Of a stretch of DNA of 64,000 bases, positions 52,847 to 62,639 are shown piece by piece. A program made the position numbers and the translations under genes. Under the pieces are notes generated by a model, which saw only the letters and a program-made list of their open reading frames with translations, ran no database searches and had not been told where the DNA came from. The DNA is from Bacillota bacterium (GTDB lineage Bacteria; Bacillota; Clostridia; Lachnospirales; Lachnospiraceae), in NCBI GenBank assembly GCA_023415055.1, contig JAEZLZ010000103.1, forward strand, positions 56,763-120,762, read 5' to 3'. How positions within the stretch are numbered: position 1 is the stretch's first letter; each line of letters starts with the position of its first letter.

Positions 52847-55471
52847 TTAGCGAGCTCTTCTTTGAATTGCTTTTACAATCTCTACTACAGGAATAACACA
52901 GATTGCGAGCAGCATGGCAACACTATATTCTGTAATGCTGATATGCTCAAATTCAAAGATATTACTTAAAAACGGAACATAGATTACTGCTGTTGTAAGT
53001 ATTAAACTGGCGAATGCTGCTCCATACAGTATGACATTGTGCGTATTCATACGGAAGATGGAGCCTCTCTGACTTCTCATGTTTATACTGTGGAATATCT
53101 CAGCCATACTCATCGTTAAGAAAGCCATGGTCATACCATCCGGGCTGTTCACGAACTCCCATCTGCCTGACTCCATAAAATGACCGATGTAGTAAGCAGC
53201 CAAGGTAACAATCGTAACCATAACACCCTGATATGCTACATCTACTCCTACTCCGCCAGAAAAGATACCTTCCTTAGAGGAACGAGGTTTACGCTCCATC
53301 AGATCCTTCTCACCTTTTTCCATACCCAAGGCCAATGCCGGGAAGCAGTCGGTAATCAAATTGATCCAAAGGATATGAACTGGTTTCATAATCGTGAAGC
53401 CTAATAATGTAGCGGTAAATATAGATAAAACCTCACTTAAATTGGACGAAAGGAGGAATTGGATCGCCTTACGGATATTGTCATAGATACGCCTTCCCTC
53501 TTCTACTGCGGATACAATAGTTGCAAAGTTATCATCGGCCAGTACCATATCTGCAACATTCTTGGTCACATCTGTCCCTGTGATGCCCATTCCTACTCCG
53601 ATATCCGCACTCTTTATGGAAGGAGCATCATTGACACCGTCACCGGTCATAGCTGTAATCATGCCTTTCTTCTTCCATGCATTCACGATTCGTACCTTAT
53701 GCTCCGGCTGCACTCTGGCATATACTCCGTAATTCTCAATCGTAGCCTGTAATTCCTCATCAGCGATTTCATTCAACTGTGCACCTGTGATTGCCTGCTT
53801 CGGATCGGTTATGATTCCGATTTGAGATGCGATAGCAATTGCCGTATCCCTATGATCTCCGGTTATCATCACAGGTCGGATTCCTGCACTGCGGCATTCT
53901 TTTATCGCAGCTATTACCTCCGGCCTTACAGGATCGATCATTCCGGTAAGTCCAATAAAGATTAATTCCTGTTCCAATGCTTCAGGTGAGAACTCGGAAG
54001 GCCTAACCTCGTGGGTACGGAACGCCGCAGCCAATACACGAAGTGCCTGGTCTGCCATACGTTTATTTTCCTTCAAAATCTCCTGCCGTTTTGCATCGGT
54101 CATCGGCAGGGTCTTGCCCTTGTCATAGTATGAAGTACACAGACGAAGCACTTCATCCGGTGCACCCTTAGTGAATTGAATCATGCCCTGATGTTCATGA
54201 ACCGTTGACATCATCTTACGCCCGGAATCAAACGGTGCCTCTCCGATACGGGGATATTCTTTCTTCAAATCCGGTTTTTTCAGGTTCAGAGTAGCCGCAT
54301 AATTTACCAAAGCGCACTCGGTGGGTTCACCGACCGCAGCACCGTTTTCCAACTCTGCATCACAGCAAAGTGCCATTGCCAATGCCAGTTTTTCCTGGTC
54401 TGACGCATAATGATCCACTACGGTCATCTTATTCTGTGTCAAAGTTCCGGTCTTATCACTGCAGATGATCTGGGTGCAGCCTAAGGTCTCAACTGCGGTT
54501 AAACGACGGATTACCGCGTTACGTTTACTCATATTGGTAACGCCAATGGAAAGTACAATGGTAACAACTGCTGCCAGACCTTCCGGAATCGCTGCTACTG
54601 CAAGGCTTACCGCTACCATGAAGGTATCAAGAATAACTGCACCGCTGAAATCGCCTGAGCGTATCAGACTGAAGGCAAAGATGAAGACACAGATTCCAAT
54701 TACAAGTACCGTAAGTATTTTACTCAACTGGTTTAATTTAATCTGAAGAGGTGTTTCATTTTCTTCTGTTTTTGTTATAGCATCCGCTATCTTGCCCATC
54801 TCGGTTTCCATTCCGGTTGCTATTACAACGGCACGTCCGCGGCCATATACAACAGTACTACCCATATATGCCATATTCTTGCGGTCTCCGAGCGGAACCT
54901 CCTTCTCTCCCTTTTTCAGAGTCAAGAAATCGATTATTTTGTTTACCGGTACGGATTCTCCGGTCAATGCAGCCTCTTCAATCTTTAAGCTGGCACTTTC
55001 CAGTATACGGCAATCCGCCGGGACTGCATCTCCGGCTTCCAGAAGAACGATATCTCCGACAACCAGTTCTTCACTTTTTACACTAACGATTCCACCGTCA
55101 CGGAGTACCTTACTGGTAGCCGCCGCCATTTCCTGCAATGCTTCGATTGCTTTTTCAGCCTTATTTTCCTGGTAGACACCAAGGACAGCGTTAATTATTA
55201 CTACGAACAAGATAATAAATACGTCCGCAATGGACTCTCCGGCATAGATACTCGTAGCTCCGGAAATCGCTGCGGCGACAAGAAGGATGATGATCATCGG
55301 ATCCGTAAGCTGGGCAAAGAAGCGTTTGATCAGACTATCCTTCTTTCCCTCCGCCAAACGGTTTCTCCCGTTCTTTAACAGTCTTTCCTTTGCCTCCTGA
55401 GAGTTAAGGCCTTCTGCATTGCTTCCTACTACTTTTAGTACATTTTCTGCTTGCTCAAGATAGTATCTCAT
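52847..55471 (-). CDS. Cation-translocating P-type ATPase (Ca2+-type, possibly Mn2+/Ca2+)
   Basis: An 874-residue P2-type ATPase with ten transmembrane helices. The N-terminal cation ATPase domain, EEAALTGESVPVNK, the phosphorylation site CSDKTGTLTQNK, KGAPDEVL and MTGDGVNDAPSIK are all visible. It resembles SERCA/PacL-type calcium pumps (AAIPEGLAAVVTI, with the Pro-Glu-Gly of helix 4). The yybP-ykoY (Mn2+) riboswitch immediately upstream suggests that it exports Mn2+ or Ca2+ in response to manganese; that is inference. The ATG follows AAAGGA. Confidence 0.93.
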   Translation of the reverse strand: MRYYLEQAENVLKVVGSNAEGLNSQEAKERLLKNGRNRLAEGKKDSLIKRFFAQLTDPMIIILLVAAAISGATSIYAGESIADVFIILFVVIINAVLGVYQENKAEKAIEALQEMAAATSKVLRDGGIVSVKSEELVVGDIVLLEAGDAVPADCRILESASLKIEEAALTGESVPVNKIIDFLTLKKGEKEVPLGDRKNMAYMGSTVVYGRGRAVVIATGMETEMGKIADAITKTEENETPLQIKLNQLSKILTVLVIGICVFIFAFSLIRSGDFSGAVILDTFMVAVSLAVAAIPEGLAAVVTIVLSIGVTNMSKRNAVIRRLTAVETLGCTQIICSDKTGTLTQNKMTVVDHYASDQEKLALAMALCCDAELENGAAVGEPTECALVNYAATLNLKKPDLKKEYPRIGEAPFDSGRKMMSTVHEHQGMIQFTKGAPDEVLRLCTSYYDKGKTLPMTDAKRQEILKENKRMADQALRVLAAAFRTHEVRPSEFSPEALEQELIFIGLTGMIDPVRPEVIAAIKECRSAGIRPVMITGDHRDTAIAIASQIGIITDPKQAITGAQLNEIADEELQATIENYGVYARVQPEHKVRIVNAWKKKGMITAMTGDGVNDAPSIKSADIGVGMGITGTDVTKNVADMVLADDNFATIVSAVEEGRRIYDNIRKAIQFLLSSNLSEVLSIFTATLLGFTIMKPVHILWINLITDCFPALALGMEKGEKDLMERKPRSSKEGIFSGGVGVDVAYQGVMVTIVTLAAYYIGHFMESGRWEFVNSPDGMTMAFLTMSMAEIFHSINMRSQRGSIFRMNTHNVILYGAAFASLILTTAVIYVPFLSNIFEFEHISITEYSVAMLLAICVIPVVEIVKAIQRRAR

Positions 55472-55585
55472 ACATCACAGGTTCCTTTCCTAATTAGATT
55501 GAATAGAACAATGTATCGTAAGGATACATCAACAAAGTAATAGTAACGGAGTGCTTATATTTCATAGGACGAAATTTTTATGAAA

Positions 55586-55725
55586 TAAAAAAACTCATGT
55601 AAATCCTATTCCTAGTGGAATAAGAAATACATGAGTCTTGTCCTTTCCGGATAAGCCAGACAGTTACGTCTTGTTGTTGACTTAGCCACGCAAAAATCTG
55701 CGCGAACTACTCCCCCACGATTCAT
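55586..55725 (-). promoter_or_regulatory. yybP-ykoY (Mn2+) riboswitch with terminator
   Basis: On the minus strand the leader reads GGGGGAGTAG (complement 55707-55716), then GTGGCTAAGTCAACA, GACGTAACTGTC, ending with CCGGAAAGGACAAGACT, the order expected of the aptamer. It is followed by a terminator: ACTCATGTA pairs with TACATGAGT (55593-55636) with a TTTTTTTATTT tail. Mn2+ binding would favour read-through into the ATPase gene. Confidence 0.85.
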
Positions 55726-55739
55726 ATGCAAAGAAATGA

Positions 55740-55768
55740 ATTATAATAGCACTTCTTTGTTTTCTACA
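55740..55768 (-). promoter_or_regulatory. Possible promoter of the riboswitch transcript
   Basis: On the minus strand TATAAT (55740-55745) has a weak -35 (TGTAGA, 55763-55768) at 17 bases. An 18-bp palindrome, ATATGATAATATCATAT-like, lies just upstream (about 55772-55789) and may be an operator. Confidence 0.4.
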
Positions 55769-55849
55769 GTGATATGATAATATCATATTTAGACAAATAA
55801 TGCAATGGATTATTTTTCTTTGTTTCTGTAGAATTAAGCACTGATAAAC

Positions 55850-56884
55850 TTAAAAACACCTCTTCCCCTGTTCCTTCGGGCAAGTCTCTCCCTTGCTGCA
55901 CTGATAGCATACCTCGTTATCAAGCGGCTTGTCGTCAAAAAAATTCCGACAATTGATCAACGTAGTTTCTGCGATATTAAACAAGGCTTCTTTTGTAAGA
56001 AACGCCTGATGAGAGGTAACAATTACATTCGGTAGGGAGATAATTCTTGCCAGTACATCGTCATGAATGATGGTATAGGACATATCCTCATAGAATAGCT
56101 CTGTTTCCTCCTCATAAACATCAAGGCACGCGCCTCCAATCTGCTCCTCTATTAGTGCCTCCAATAAATCCTCCGTATTAATTAAAGCTCCTCTGGAGGT
56201 ATTGATAATATAAGCCTCCTTCTTCATACTCTGCATTGTAGCCTTATTAATCATATGGAAGGTGTCCTTGGTTAGAGGACAATGCAGCGATATAATATCC
56301 GATTCCCTGCAGAGCTCTTCCATGCTCACATAGTGAATATTAGAAGCTGTGATCGGAAATGGATCATAGGCAATCACCTTCATGCCAAAGCCGTTACAGA
56401 TATCGATAAAGATGCGGCCGATCTTTCCGGTGCCGATGACACCGATTGTCTTCCCATGAAGATCAAAACCTGTCATTCCGTTTAGGCTGAAATTAAAATC
56501 TCTTGTTCTGATATATGCTTTATGAATCTTACGATTTAAAGTCAAAAGCAATGCCATAGCATGCTCTGCTACCGCATAAGGTGAATATGCCGGTACGCGA
56601 ACCACATGAAGCTTCTGAAAGGCTGCTTTGAAGTCCACATTATTGTAACCTGCACATCGCATTGCTATGAGCTTTACTCCGTTTTCCGCCAGAATCTGAA
56701 TGGTATCTTCATCCAACGTATCATTCACAAAGGCTACTACGGCTTCATAGCCCTTTGCCATAAAAGCAGTTTTCGGTCCCAACTTCGGTTCAAAATATTC
56801 AATTTCTATGTTGTACTGCTTCTTTAATTGCTCAAAGAAAATTTTATCATAGGATTTCGTATCAAAAAAGCAAATCTTATTCAT
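55850..56884 (-). CDS. ldhA: D-lactate dehydrogenase (2-hydroxyacid dehydrogenase family) with Cys-rich tail
   Basis: Reduces pyruvate to D-lactate with NADH. It has 344 residues. The N-terminal catalytic domain has AENGVKLIAMRCAGYNNVDF and VVRVPAYSPYAVAEHAM. The Rossmann motif is GKTIGVIGTGKIGRIFIDI. Catalytic Arg, Glu and His lie in NTSRGALINTEDL, CLDVYEEE and SHQAFLTKEAL. The last 19 residues contain four cysteines (326, 329, 335, 343) that standard D-LDH lacks. The ATG follows AAAGG. It is monocistronic. Confidence 0.93.
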   Translation of the reverse strand: MNKICFFDTKSYDKIFFEQLKKQYNIEIEYFEPKLGPKTAFMAKGYEAVVAFVNDTLDEDTIQILAENGVKLIAMRCAGYNNVDFKAAFQKLHVVRVPAYSPYAVAEHAMALLLTLNRKIHKAYIRTRDFNFSLNGMTGFDLHGKTIGVIGTGKIGRIFIDICNGFGMKVIAYDPFPITASNIHYVSMEELCRESDIISLHCPLTKDTFHMINKATMQSMKKEAYIINTSRGALINTEDLLEALIEEQIGGACLDVYEEETELFYEDMSYTIIHDDVLARIISLPNVIVTSHQAFLTKEALFNIAETTLINCRNFFDDKPLDNEVCYQCSKGETCPKEQGKRCF

Positions 56885-57047
56885 CCTGAATCCTTTCTAT
56901 TGACTGTTTTTATATAAAATTAGTATCATCCTTATTAAATTAACTATACTTCCCTTGTTTCCATATTAGATTCAAAGACAATTACTTCAGATAAGATAAT
57001 TATCGCACAGCTTCCATTATTATGCAATATCCGTAACAGGGACATAG

Positions 57048-57092
57048 TAAAAGGGGATCTTGCTGATGCCTTCGCACTCTGCAAAATCCCCT
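57048..57092 (-). terminator. Terminator of the aspartokinase gene
   Basis: AGGGGATCTTGC (57052-57063) pairs with GCAAAATCCCCT (57081-57092) with one mismatch. On the minus strand it is followed by TTTTACT. It lies about 50 bases after the lysC stop. Confidence 0.8.
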
Positions 57093-57141
57093 GTTTATTT
57101 TATCTCATTATTTGCACACACAGTCGTTTTGAAGTTATCGC

Positions 57142-58461
57142 TTATTCCGTAACAAATATACTATAAATTGCTCTGGTTGCTTCTTCAAAGTCTTCTTCTG
57201 CAACACCGATGATAATGTTCAGCTCCGAAGAACCCTGATCAATCATCTTTACATTGATTTTAGCCTGCGCCAATGCAGTAAATATCTTCGCAGCAGTACC
57301 TCTCGCTTTTCTCATGCCCCGGCCTACGACCGCTATTAAGGCTAGATTATCCTCAATATCAATATTATCCGGGTGTGTTCTCGCAATGATCTCATCAAGT
57401 ACGGATTTCTCCTTGCCACAAAATGCTTCTGTACTCAGGATAACACCCAGAGTGTCAATACCGGAGGGAATGTGCTCAAAGCAGAGGTTATTCTTCTCCA
57501 AGGCACGAAGCACATTACGGCCAAAGCCCACTTCTGAATTCATCATATCCTTCTCTATATTGATAACGGAAAATCCCTTCTTACCGGCAATACCTGTGAT
57601 TGTATAATGGCTGCTCTCTACCGTCTGAGCTACGATCATCGTGCCGGGTTCCTCCGGATGATTCGTATTCTTTATATTGATTGGAATTCCTACGGTACGT
57701 ACCGGGAAGATCGCATCCTCATGGAGTACGGTTGCACCCATATAAGAAAGCTCACGTAGCTCGCGATAAGTAATCGTTGTAATCGGCTTCGGATTCTTAA
57801 CGATGCGCGGATCGCAGATTAGGAATCCACTTACATCGGTCCAATTTTCATAGATCTGTGCATTTACTGCTCTTGCTACAATGGAGCCAGTAATATCAGA
57901 GCCTCCCCGAGAGAAGGTCTTAATCGTATCATTCGGCATGGATCCGTAGAAACCAGGTATCACCGCATGCTCCATCTCGGCGAGCTTCGGTCCGAGCTTA
58001 GAGATGGTTCTCTCCAGATCAAACTCACCACTTTCACTAAAGTAAAGTAAGCCCACGGTATCCAGGAAGGGGAAGTCAAGATATTTCGCAAGTAGTATAC
58101 TGTTCAAATACTCACCACGGCTGGCAGCATAATCACGACCCGCACTGTGCGCAAATGCAGCTTTGATAAACTGAAATTCTTCCTCCAAGGAGATGTCTAA
58201 GGATAGATCCCGAATAATACTATTATAACGCTCCTCAATTGCAGAAAATTCATGCTCAAAAGTCTCTCCTTTTGAAGCTTTCTCATAGCAATCATATAAC
58301 ATGTCCGTAATCTTTACATCTTTATCAAAGCGCTTTCCGGGAGCGGAAGCTACAACAAAGCGTCTGGATTTGTCTGCACGGATAATTTGTGCAACCTTTT
58401 TAAATTGATTTGCATCAGCAAGGGAGCTACCGCCGAATTTTACAACCTTCGTATCACTCAT
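57142..58461 (-). CDS. lysC: Aspartate kinase
   Basis: Phosphorylates aspartate, the entry to lysine, threonine and methionine synthesis. It has 439 residues. The N-terminal kinase domain has KFGGSSLADA (residues 8-17), GRDYAASRGEYLNSILLAKY and RGGSDITGSIVARA. The C-terminal ~150 residues hold two ACT domains (ITGIAGKKGFSVINIEKD, INVKMIDQGSSELNIIIGV), usual for feedback control by lysine or threonine. The ATG follows AGAGG. Its promoter is strong, and dapL and dapF lie 32 kb away on the same strand. Confidence 0.95.
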   Translation of the reverse strand: MSDTKVVKFGGSSLADANQFKKVAQIIRADKSRRFVVASAPGKRFDKDVKITDMLYDCYEKASKGETFEHEFSAIEERYNSIIRDLSLDISLEEEFQFIKAAFAHSAGRDYAASRGEYLNSILLAKYLDFPFLDTVGLLYFSESGEFDLERTISKLGPKLAEMEHAVIPGFYGSMPNDTIKTFSRGGSDITGSIVARAVNAQIYENWTDVSGFLICDPRIVKNPKPITTITYRELRELSYMGATVLHEDAIFPVRTVGIPINIKNTNHPEEPGTMIVAQTVESSHYTITGIAGKKGFSVINIEKDMMNSEVGFGRNVLRALEKNNLCFEHIPSGIDTLGVILSTEAFCGKEKSVLDEIIARTHPDNIDIEDNLALIAVVGRGMRKARGTAAKIFTALAQAKINVKMIDQGSSELNIIIGVAEEDFEEATRAIYSIFVTE

Positions 58462-58504
58462 AGATTATCCTCTCTTTTTTATATTAATGTATTAAAGTAT
58501 TTAT

Positions 58505-58533
58505 ATTATATATGCAGTGTTTGATTTAATCAA
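58505..58533 (-). promoter_or_regulatory. Predicted promoter of lysC
   Basis: On the minus strand TTGATT (58528-58533) and TATAAT (58505-58510) are 17 bases apart. The leader of about 40 bases is too short to hold a lysine riboswitch. Confidence 0.65.
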
Positions 58534-58610
58534 CAAAATATTTATGAGCGAGATAATATTATAATTCGGATGTTAAAAGTCTGGCATCCGTCTATCGGCC
58601 GGCTAGAGAG

Positions 58611-58651
58611 TTGCAAAAGGTCCTGGTGCTTGAAGCACCAGGACCTTTTGC
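58611..58651 (-). terminator. Terminator after the sugar-binding lipoprotein gene
   Basis: GCAAAAGGTCCTGGTGCT (58613-58630) is followed by a 3-base loop and its exact 18-base complement to 58651. On the minus strand it ends in CCTTTTGCAA. It lies 86 bases after the binding-protein stop. Confidence 0.8.
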
Positions 58652-58736
58652 TGAAGAAATGCTATTCTCATATCATAAATTACTTCCACGTAACCACATG
58701 CTATCGGTTATAATCATACCTACCATTCTTCTATCC

Positions 58737-60389
58737 TTATTCAATATACTTTGCTGCACGCTCATCAACAACTGCCTGAGCACCTGCATCCAGCCATTCC
58801 TGAATATTGGCATCCCAGGTTGCATCGAAGTCAGCAGGCTTGCAGGTAACCGCTTCAGCCATCAGTGTCTTACCCATATCGGTCAAGGTCTGGCTTACCG
58901 GACCGGAAGCGCTGAGAACGACGGGAACGATAGTGGAAGGTCGACCATTTCTCATGGAATTCTCATAAGCATCCGTGATCAGCTTAGGATCAACTGTATA
59001 GGATTGTGCAAGAGCCTGAGCAAATTTACTCTCATCACCAACGTCAAGACCATTGATCATTATGGTATAATCAATATTCTGAGCAGAGTTCATAATCTTC
59101 TCATTGGTTGCTGCGATCATCTTCGGAACTCCGTCTACGATCTCATGGGTAACGCCTTCTTCACCGATCTGCAAGAAGTAGCGGTTCTCAAATTTGGATA
59201 ACCAGTTGATATATCGAAGTGCACCTTCTATGTTTTTGCTGGATGCAGGGACAAACATATTAACACCGGCTGCATCATAGGTAAATTTCTCGGTAACACC
59301 TGCGCTATTCTGGAAGCAGTCAACGGTAACGATCTCAGCATCCGGAACATTAACTTTAAGGTCACGTAATAATCCCGGTGTATCACGATATGCCTGATCC
59401 CAGTTATGCACAAAGGCACCAACCACACCGCTCTTAATCAGATTATCACTATCCGTATCATCATTATAAAGAGCAAACTGAGTATCAACCAGACCTTCAT
59501 TGTACATCTTGTTTAGGAAACGAACTCCTTCCTTATATCCGGGAAGTAAGAAATTACGGTCGATAACTGTATTTACCCAACGATCCTTTTTGCTTATATT
59601 CGGATCGATGAAGGAATCTAATAAGGTACTCGCTCTCCAGCGAACATCACTGGTCATTGTGAACGGAACGACTTTATCCTTGCCGACACCACCGGGATCC
59701 TGTGTCTTAAAGGCTACCAGTGCATCATAAAACTCCTGGGTGGTTTTAGGTAAAGGTAAACCGAGCTTATCCAGCCAATCTTTACGAATAAAAGTATTTG
59801 CACCTGCGGTGTTCATACGACGAGCCGGTATGGAGAATAACTGACCTGTCTCGGTATTCACATTACGCATAATCATATCTCTTCCCTCTAGTGCTAAATC
59901 GGGTCCGAGGAATGCTTTCAAATCAGGTAATAAGGTATCTACATAAGGAGCCAGATCTGCTAAACCACCTAAATCCCGGTAATTTGCAATCAGATCTCCG
60001 CTATAAGTAAGGCATACATCCGGAGCTGTCCCTGCAGCCATAAGGTTATTCAGCTGGTCAGTCTCTTCCCAACGGGATACTGCCACAAAGGTAACACCGA
60101 TATTCTCGTCCTCCAGTGCCTTAGCTTTGATCCAATCGGTATAGAAGTTATTGGTCGGATCTGTCTTTCCACCATCTGTACCGCGGTCAAAGACCTCGAC
60201 TGTTATCTCACTGTATTCCGGTTTTGCTGCTTCTGTCGGTGCAGCTGTTACTTCCGGTGCCTTTGTCGGCTCACTCACCGTAGTATCTTGCTCTGTCGGC
60301 GCAGCTTCCTCGGTTTTCGCTTTGCATCCCCCAAAAACGCTGACAATCATTATACACGCTAGTATAAGTGACAACCATTTTCTTTTCAT
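58737..60389 (-). CDS. LplA-like oligosaccharide-binding lipoprotein
   Basis: A 550-residue extracellular binding protein. The signal peptide ends at the lipobox VFGGC with Cys22 as the lipid site, and a Thr/Glu/Pro-rich spacer (about 24-60) follows. The mature part is an SBP family 1 type (YSEITVEVFDRGTDGG, DVCLTYSGDLIANY), which resembles the LplA/YtcQ branch. It is the last gene of a three-gene importer; the two permeases precede it. The substrate is unknown. No ATPase is encoded, so a shared MsmX-type ATPase is expected (inference). Confidence 0.88.
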   Translation of the reverse strand: MKRKWLSLILACIMIVSVFGGCKAKTEEAAPTEQDTTVSEPTKAPEVTAAPTEAAKPEYSEITVEVFDRGTDGGKTDPTNNFYTDWIKAKALEDENIGVTFVAVSRWEETDQLNNLMAAGTAPDVCLTYSGDLIANYRDLGGLADLAPYVDTLLPDLKAFLGPDLALEGRDMIMRNVNTETGQLFSIPARRMNTAGANTFIRKDWLDKLGLPLPKTTQEFYDALVAFKTQDPGGVGKDKVVPFTMTSDVRWRASTLLDSFIDPNISKKDRWVNTVIDRNFLLPGYKEGVRFLNKMYNEGLVDTQFALYNDDTDSDNLIKSGVVGAFVHNWDQAYRDTPGLLRDLKVNVPDAEIVTVDCFQNSAGVTEKFTYDAAGVNMFVPASSKNIEGALRYINWLSKFENRYFLQIGEEGVTHEIVDGVPKMIAATNEKIMNSAQNIDYTIMINGLDVGDESKFAQALAQSYTVDPKLITDAYENSMRNGRPSTIVPVVLSASGPVSQTLTDMGKTLMAEAVTCKPADFDATWDANIQEWLDAGAQAVVDERAAKYIE

Positions 60390-60527
60390 TCATTCATCCT
60401 CCTATAATTTTTTTATAAATCACAACGTCCAATAACATGTACGTTGAAATCTACACACTTCAAATTTCCTCCCTGTTTCCTGTCTTCCTATAAACTTCAT
60501 TTATTTCCGTTATACTTCAATATCGCA

Positions 60528-61400
60528 TTATTCCTTAATTGCTCCAAGTGTGACACCCTGTATGAAGTGCTTTTGCAGGAACGGATAGACGATAACAATC
60601 GGTATCGTTGCAAACATTACCGAAGCAGCCTTTAAGCCTTCACTGGCCATCGGAGCCGAAAAGCCCTCCTGCTGCGCTGTCTCAATCGCAGACAGATTAT
60701 TGATTACCTGATAAAGCTTTAATTGGATCGGTGCATATTTTGCATCCGGTACATACATAAGCGCATCAGAAAAGCCATTCCAACGTCCGACTGCATAAAA
60801 TAATGCCAGTGTCGCAAGTACCGGTTTTGACAACGGCAGATATATTTTTTGAAGAATGGCGACCGGACCGGCACCGTCCAACTGTGCTGATTCACGGAGA
60901 CTGTCCGGAATTCCGTATAAAAAGCTTCGAAGTATAATCATGTTAAAGATCGATAAGCAGTTCGGTATAATCAGAACCAAGGGATTATTGATGAGATTCA
61001 AATCCTTCATCAGTAAATAATTCGGTATTGTTCCTGCACTGAAATACATGGTTAAAATCATCATACCATTTAAAAACTTTTTACCCTTTAGACCATCAAA
61101 GATCAGAGGATAAGAGCACAAGATCGTCATGGTCAGGGACACCAGGGTGCAGATCAGAGTCAATATTGCAGTCCACCACAAAGAACGTACAAAGGAGACA
61201 TCCTTTAATACGAAATTGTAGGATTCCAAGGTGAACTCCACCGGAAGCAGAGATACCCGGTTATTAATCAGAGCCTGGGTAGAGCTGAGTGATCGGGCCA
61301 AAATATTCACTACCGGTAATAAACATATAAGAATAAAGATAAAACATATAAATGCAATAACTAAATCTTCGATTTTTCGTTTGGTTGATTTTACTATCAT
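60528..61400 (-). CDS. LplC/YtcP-like sugar ABC transporter permease
   Basis: A 290-residue permease with six helices. The start is the ATG at 61400 (MIVKSTKRKIEDLVIAF), eight bases after AAGGGGG; upstream residues in the longer frame are not coding. The EAA-like loop reads ESAQLDGAGPVAILQKIYLPLSK. The C-terminus KHFIQGVTLGAIKE is the LplC/YtcP ending. It lies between the other permease (13 bases upstream) and the binding protein (138 bases downstream). Confidence 0.92.
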   Translation of the reverse strand: MIVKSTKRKIEDLVIAFICFIFILICLLPVVNILARSLSSTQALINNRVSLLPVEFTLESYNFVLKDVSFVRSLWWTAILTLICTLVSLTMTILCSYPLIFDGLKGKKFLNGMMILTMYFSAGTIPNYLLMKDLNLINNPLVLIIPNCLSIFNMIILRSFLYGIPDSLRESAQLDGAGPVAILQKIYLPLSKPVLATLALFYAVGRWNGFSDALMYVPDAKYAPIQLKLYQVINNLSAIETAQQEGFSAPMASEGLKAASVMFATIPIVIVYPFLQKHFIQGVTLGAIKE

Positions 61401-61413
61401 CGCAGCTGCCCCC

Positions 61414-62343
61414 TTACCATACTCCGCGTTCGCCGAATTTTTTGGCAATGGCGTTAGCGGTAAACAGGAATATAACACATACTACAGACTGAAACAGACC
61501 AACTGCAGCCGTCAGCGAGAATTGGAAGCCTCTTACACCAACACGATACACATAAGTACTTAATACGTCAGCGACATTCATAACAAGGCTGTTGTAAAAA
61601 GAATACGGCCGGTCAAATTCACTTCCCAGGATACGTCCCAGGTTCATAATAAGAAGAACAACAATTGTGGAGCGAATTCCCGGTAGGGTTATGTGCCATA
61701 TCTTCCTCCAGCGGGAGGCACCGTCCACCTCAGCTGCTTCATACAGCTCAGGATTGATACCGGTGATTGCTGCAAGATATATGATAGTATTCCATCCCAT
61801 CTCCTTCCACAGACCGAAAGCTATGTATGTTCCGATATAAAGTGTAGGACGAGTCAGAAAATCAATCGACTGCACACCGGCACTGTTAAGCAGAACATTC
61901 ACGATTCCGGAGCGTGGTGCCAAAAGCTGTTTGGCAATACCACTGATAATAATCCAGGATAAAAAGTGGGGCAGATACACAATTGTCTGCGTAACCTTCT
62001 TGTATCGCTTGAATGCCAGCTCATTCAATAAAATCGCCAGAAAGATCGGTATCGGGAAGCCAAAGATCAGATCCAGAGAATTTAACAGTAACGTGTTACG
62101 GAGTGCATCCCAGAAATCTTTGGTAGTAAAGGCCTTTTCAAACCATTTGTAAAAAGGTTCGGACCAAGGCGAAGCCCATACCCCTTTGAACATGTTGTAT
62201 TCCTTAAAAGCCATCGTTATGTTGGTCATAGGCAAATAACGGAATACGATGGCAAATGCAACCGGCAAGGCCATCATCAGATAGAGTGTCCACGTCTTTT
62301 TAAAATACAAAGCAGTTTTATGAGTGACACTTTTTTGTTTCAT
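61414..62343 (-). CDS. LplB/YteP-like sugar ABC transporter permease
   Basis: A 309-residue permease with six helices, first gene of the importer. The ATG at 62343 follows AAGGAGG by seven bases. The EAA loop is YEAAEVDGASRWRKIWHITLPGI. WTLYLMMALPVAFAIVFRYLPM at the N-terminus and KEMGWNTIIYLAAIT are typical of LplB/YteP. It pairs with the downstream permease. The AraC-family regulator is divergent, 296 bases away. Confidence 0.93.
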   Translation of the reverse strand: MKQKSVTHKTALYFKKTWTLYLMMALPVAFAIVFRYLPMTNITMAFKEYNMFKGVWASPWSEPFYKWFEKAFTTKDFWDALRNTLLLNSLDLIFGFPIPIFLAILLNELAFKRYKKVTQTIVYLPHFLSWIIISGIAKQLLAPRSGIVNVLLNSAGVQSIDFLTRPTLYIGTYIAFGLWKEMGWNTIIYLAAITGINPELYEAAEVDGASRWRKIWHITLPGIRSTIVVLLIMNLGRILGSEFDRPYSFYNSLVMNVADVLSTYVYRVGVRGFQFSLTAAVGLFQSVVCVIFLFTANAIAKKFGERGVW

Positions 62344-62639
62344 ACATCATCCTCCTTAATATCCCTATATTTTCCTATCCTTTCACATGTAGCAAGGCAT
62401 AATTAGCAAGATTAATGCATAATATCGCAATAAAAACATTGCACTAATCCAATAATGAATGTATAATTTTACTATATAATTCATTAATTAAACCAATTAT
62501 AGGATAATTATATCAGCGAAACTTACAAAAAAACATGGGAAAACTATTGAAATCATGTAAAAATTATGGGCGAATTAAAGGAGCTGTAGCGCTAATTCTT
62601 GCTTTCTTTGGTTCGTGAATACGAGGTGGGGGATTACCT
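62344..62639. other. Divergent control region of the sugar importer and AraC regulator
   Basis: An AT-rich stretch without a gene. It should hold both promoters and the regulator's sites. Possible repeats are AATTAT-type direct copies near 62455-62515, but I cannot define an operator by eye. Confidence 0.5.

Noticed and set aside
58462..58610. Possible lysine riboswitch before lysC
   Set aside because: The leader after the predicted promoter is only about 40 bases and shows none of the L-box conserved segments. The small hairpins near 58568-58605 lie upstream of the promoter.
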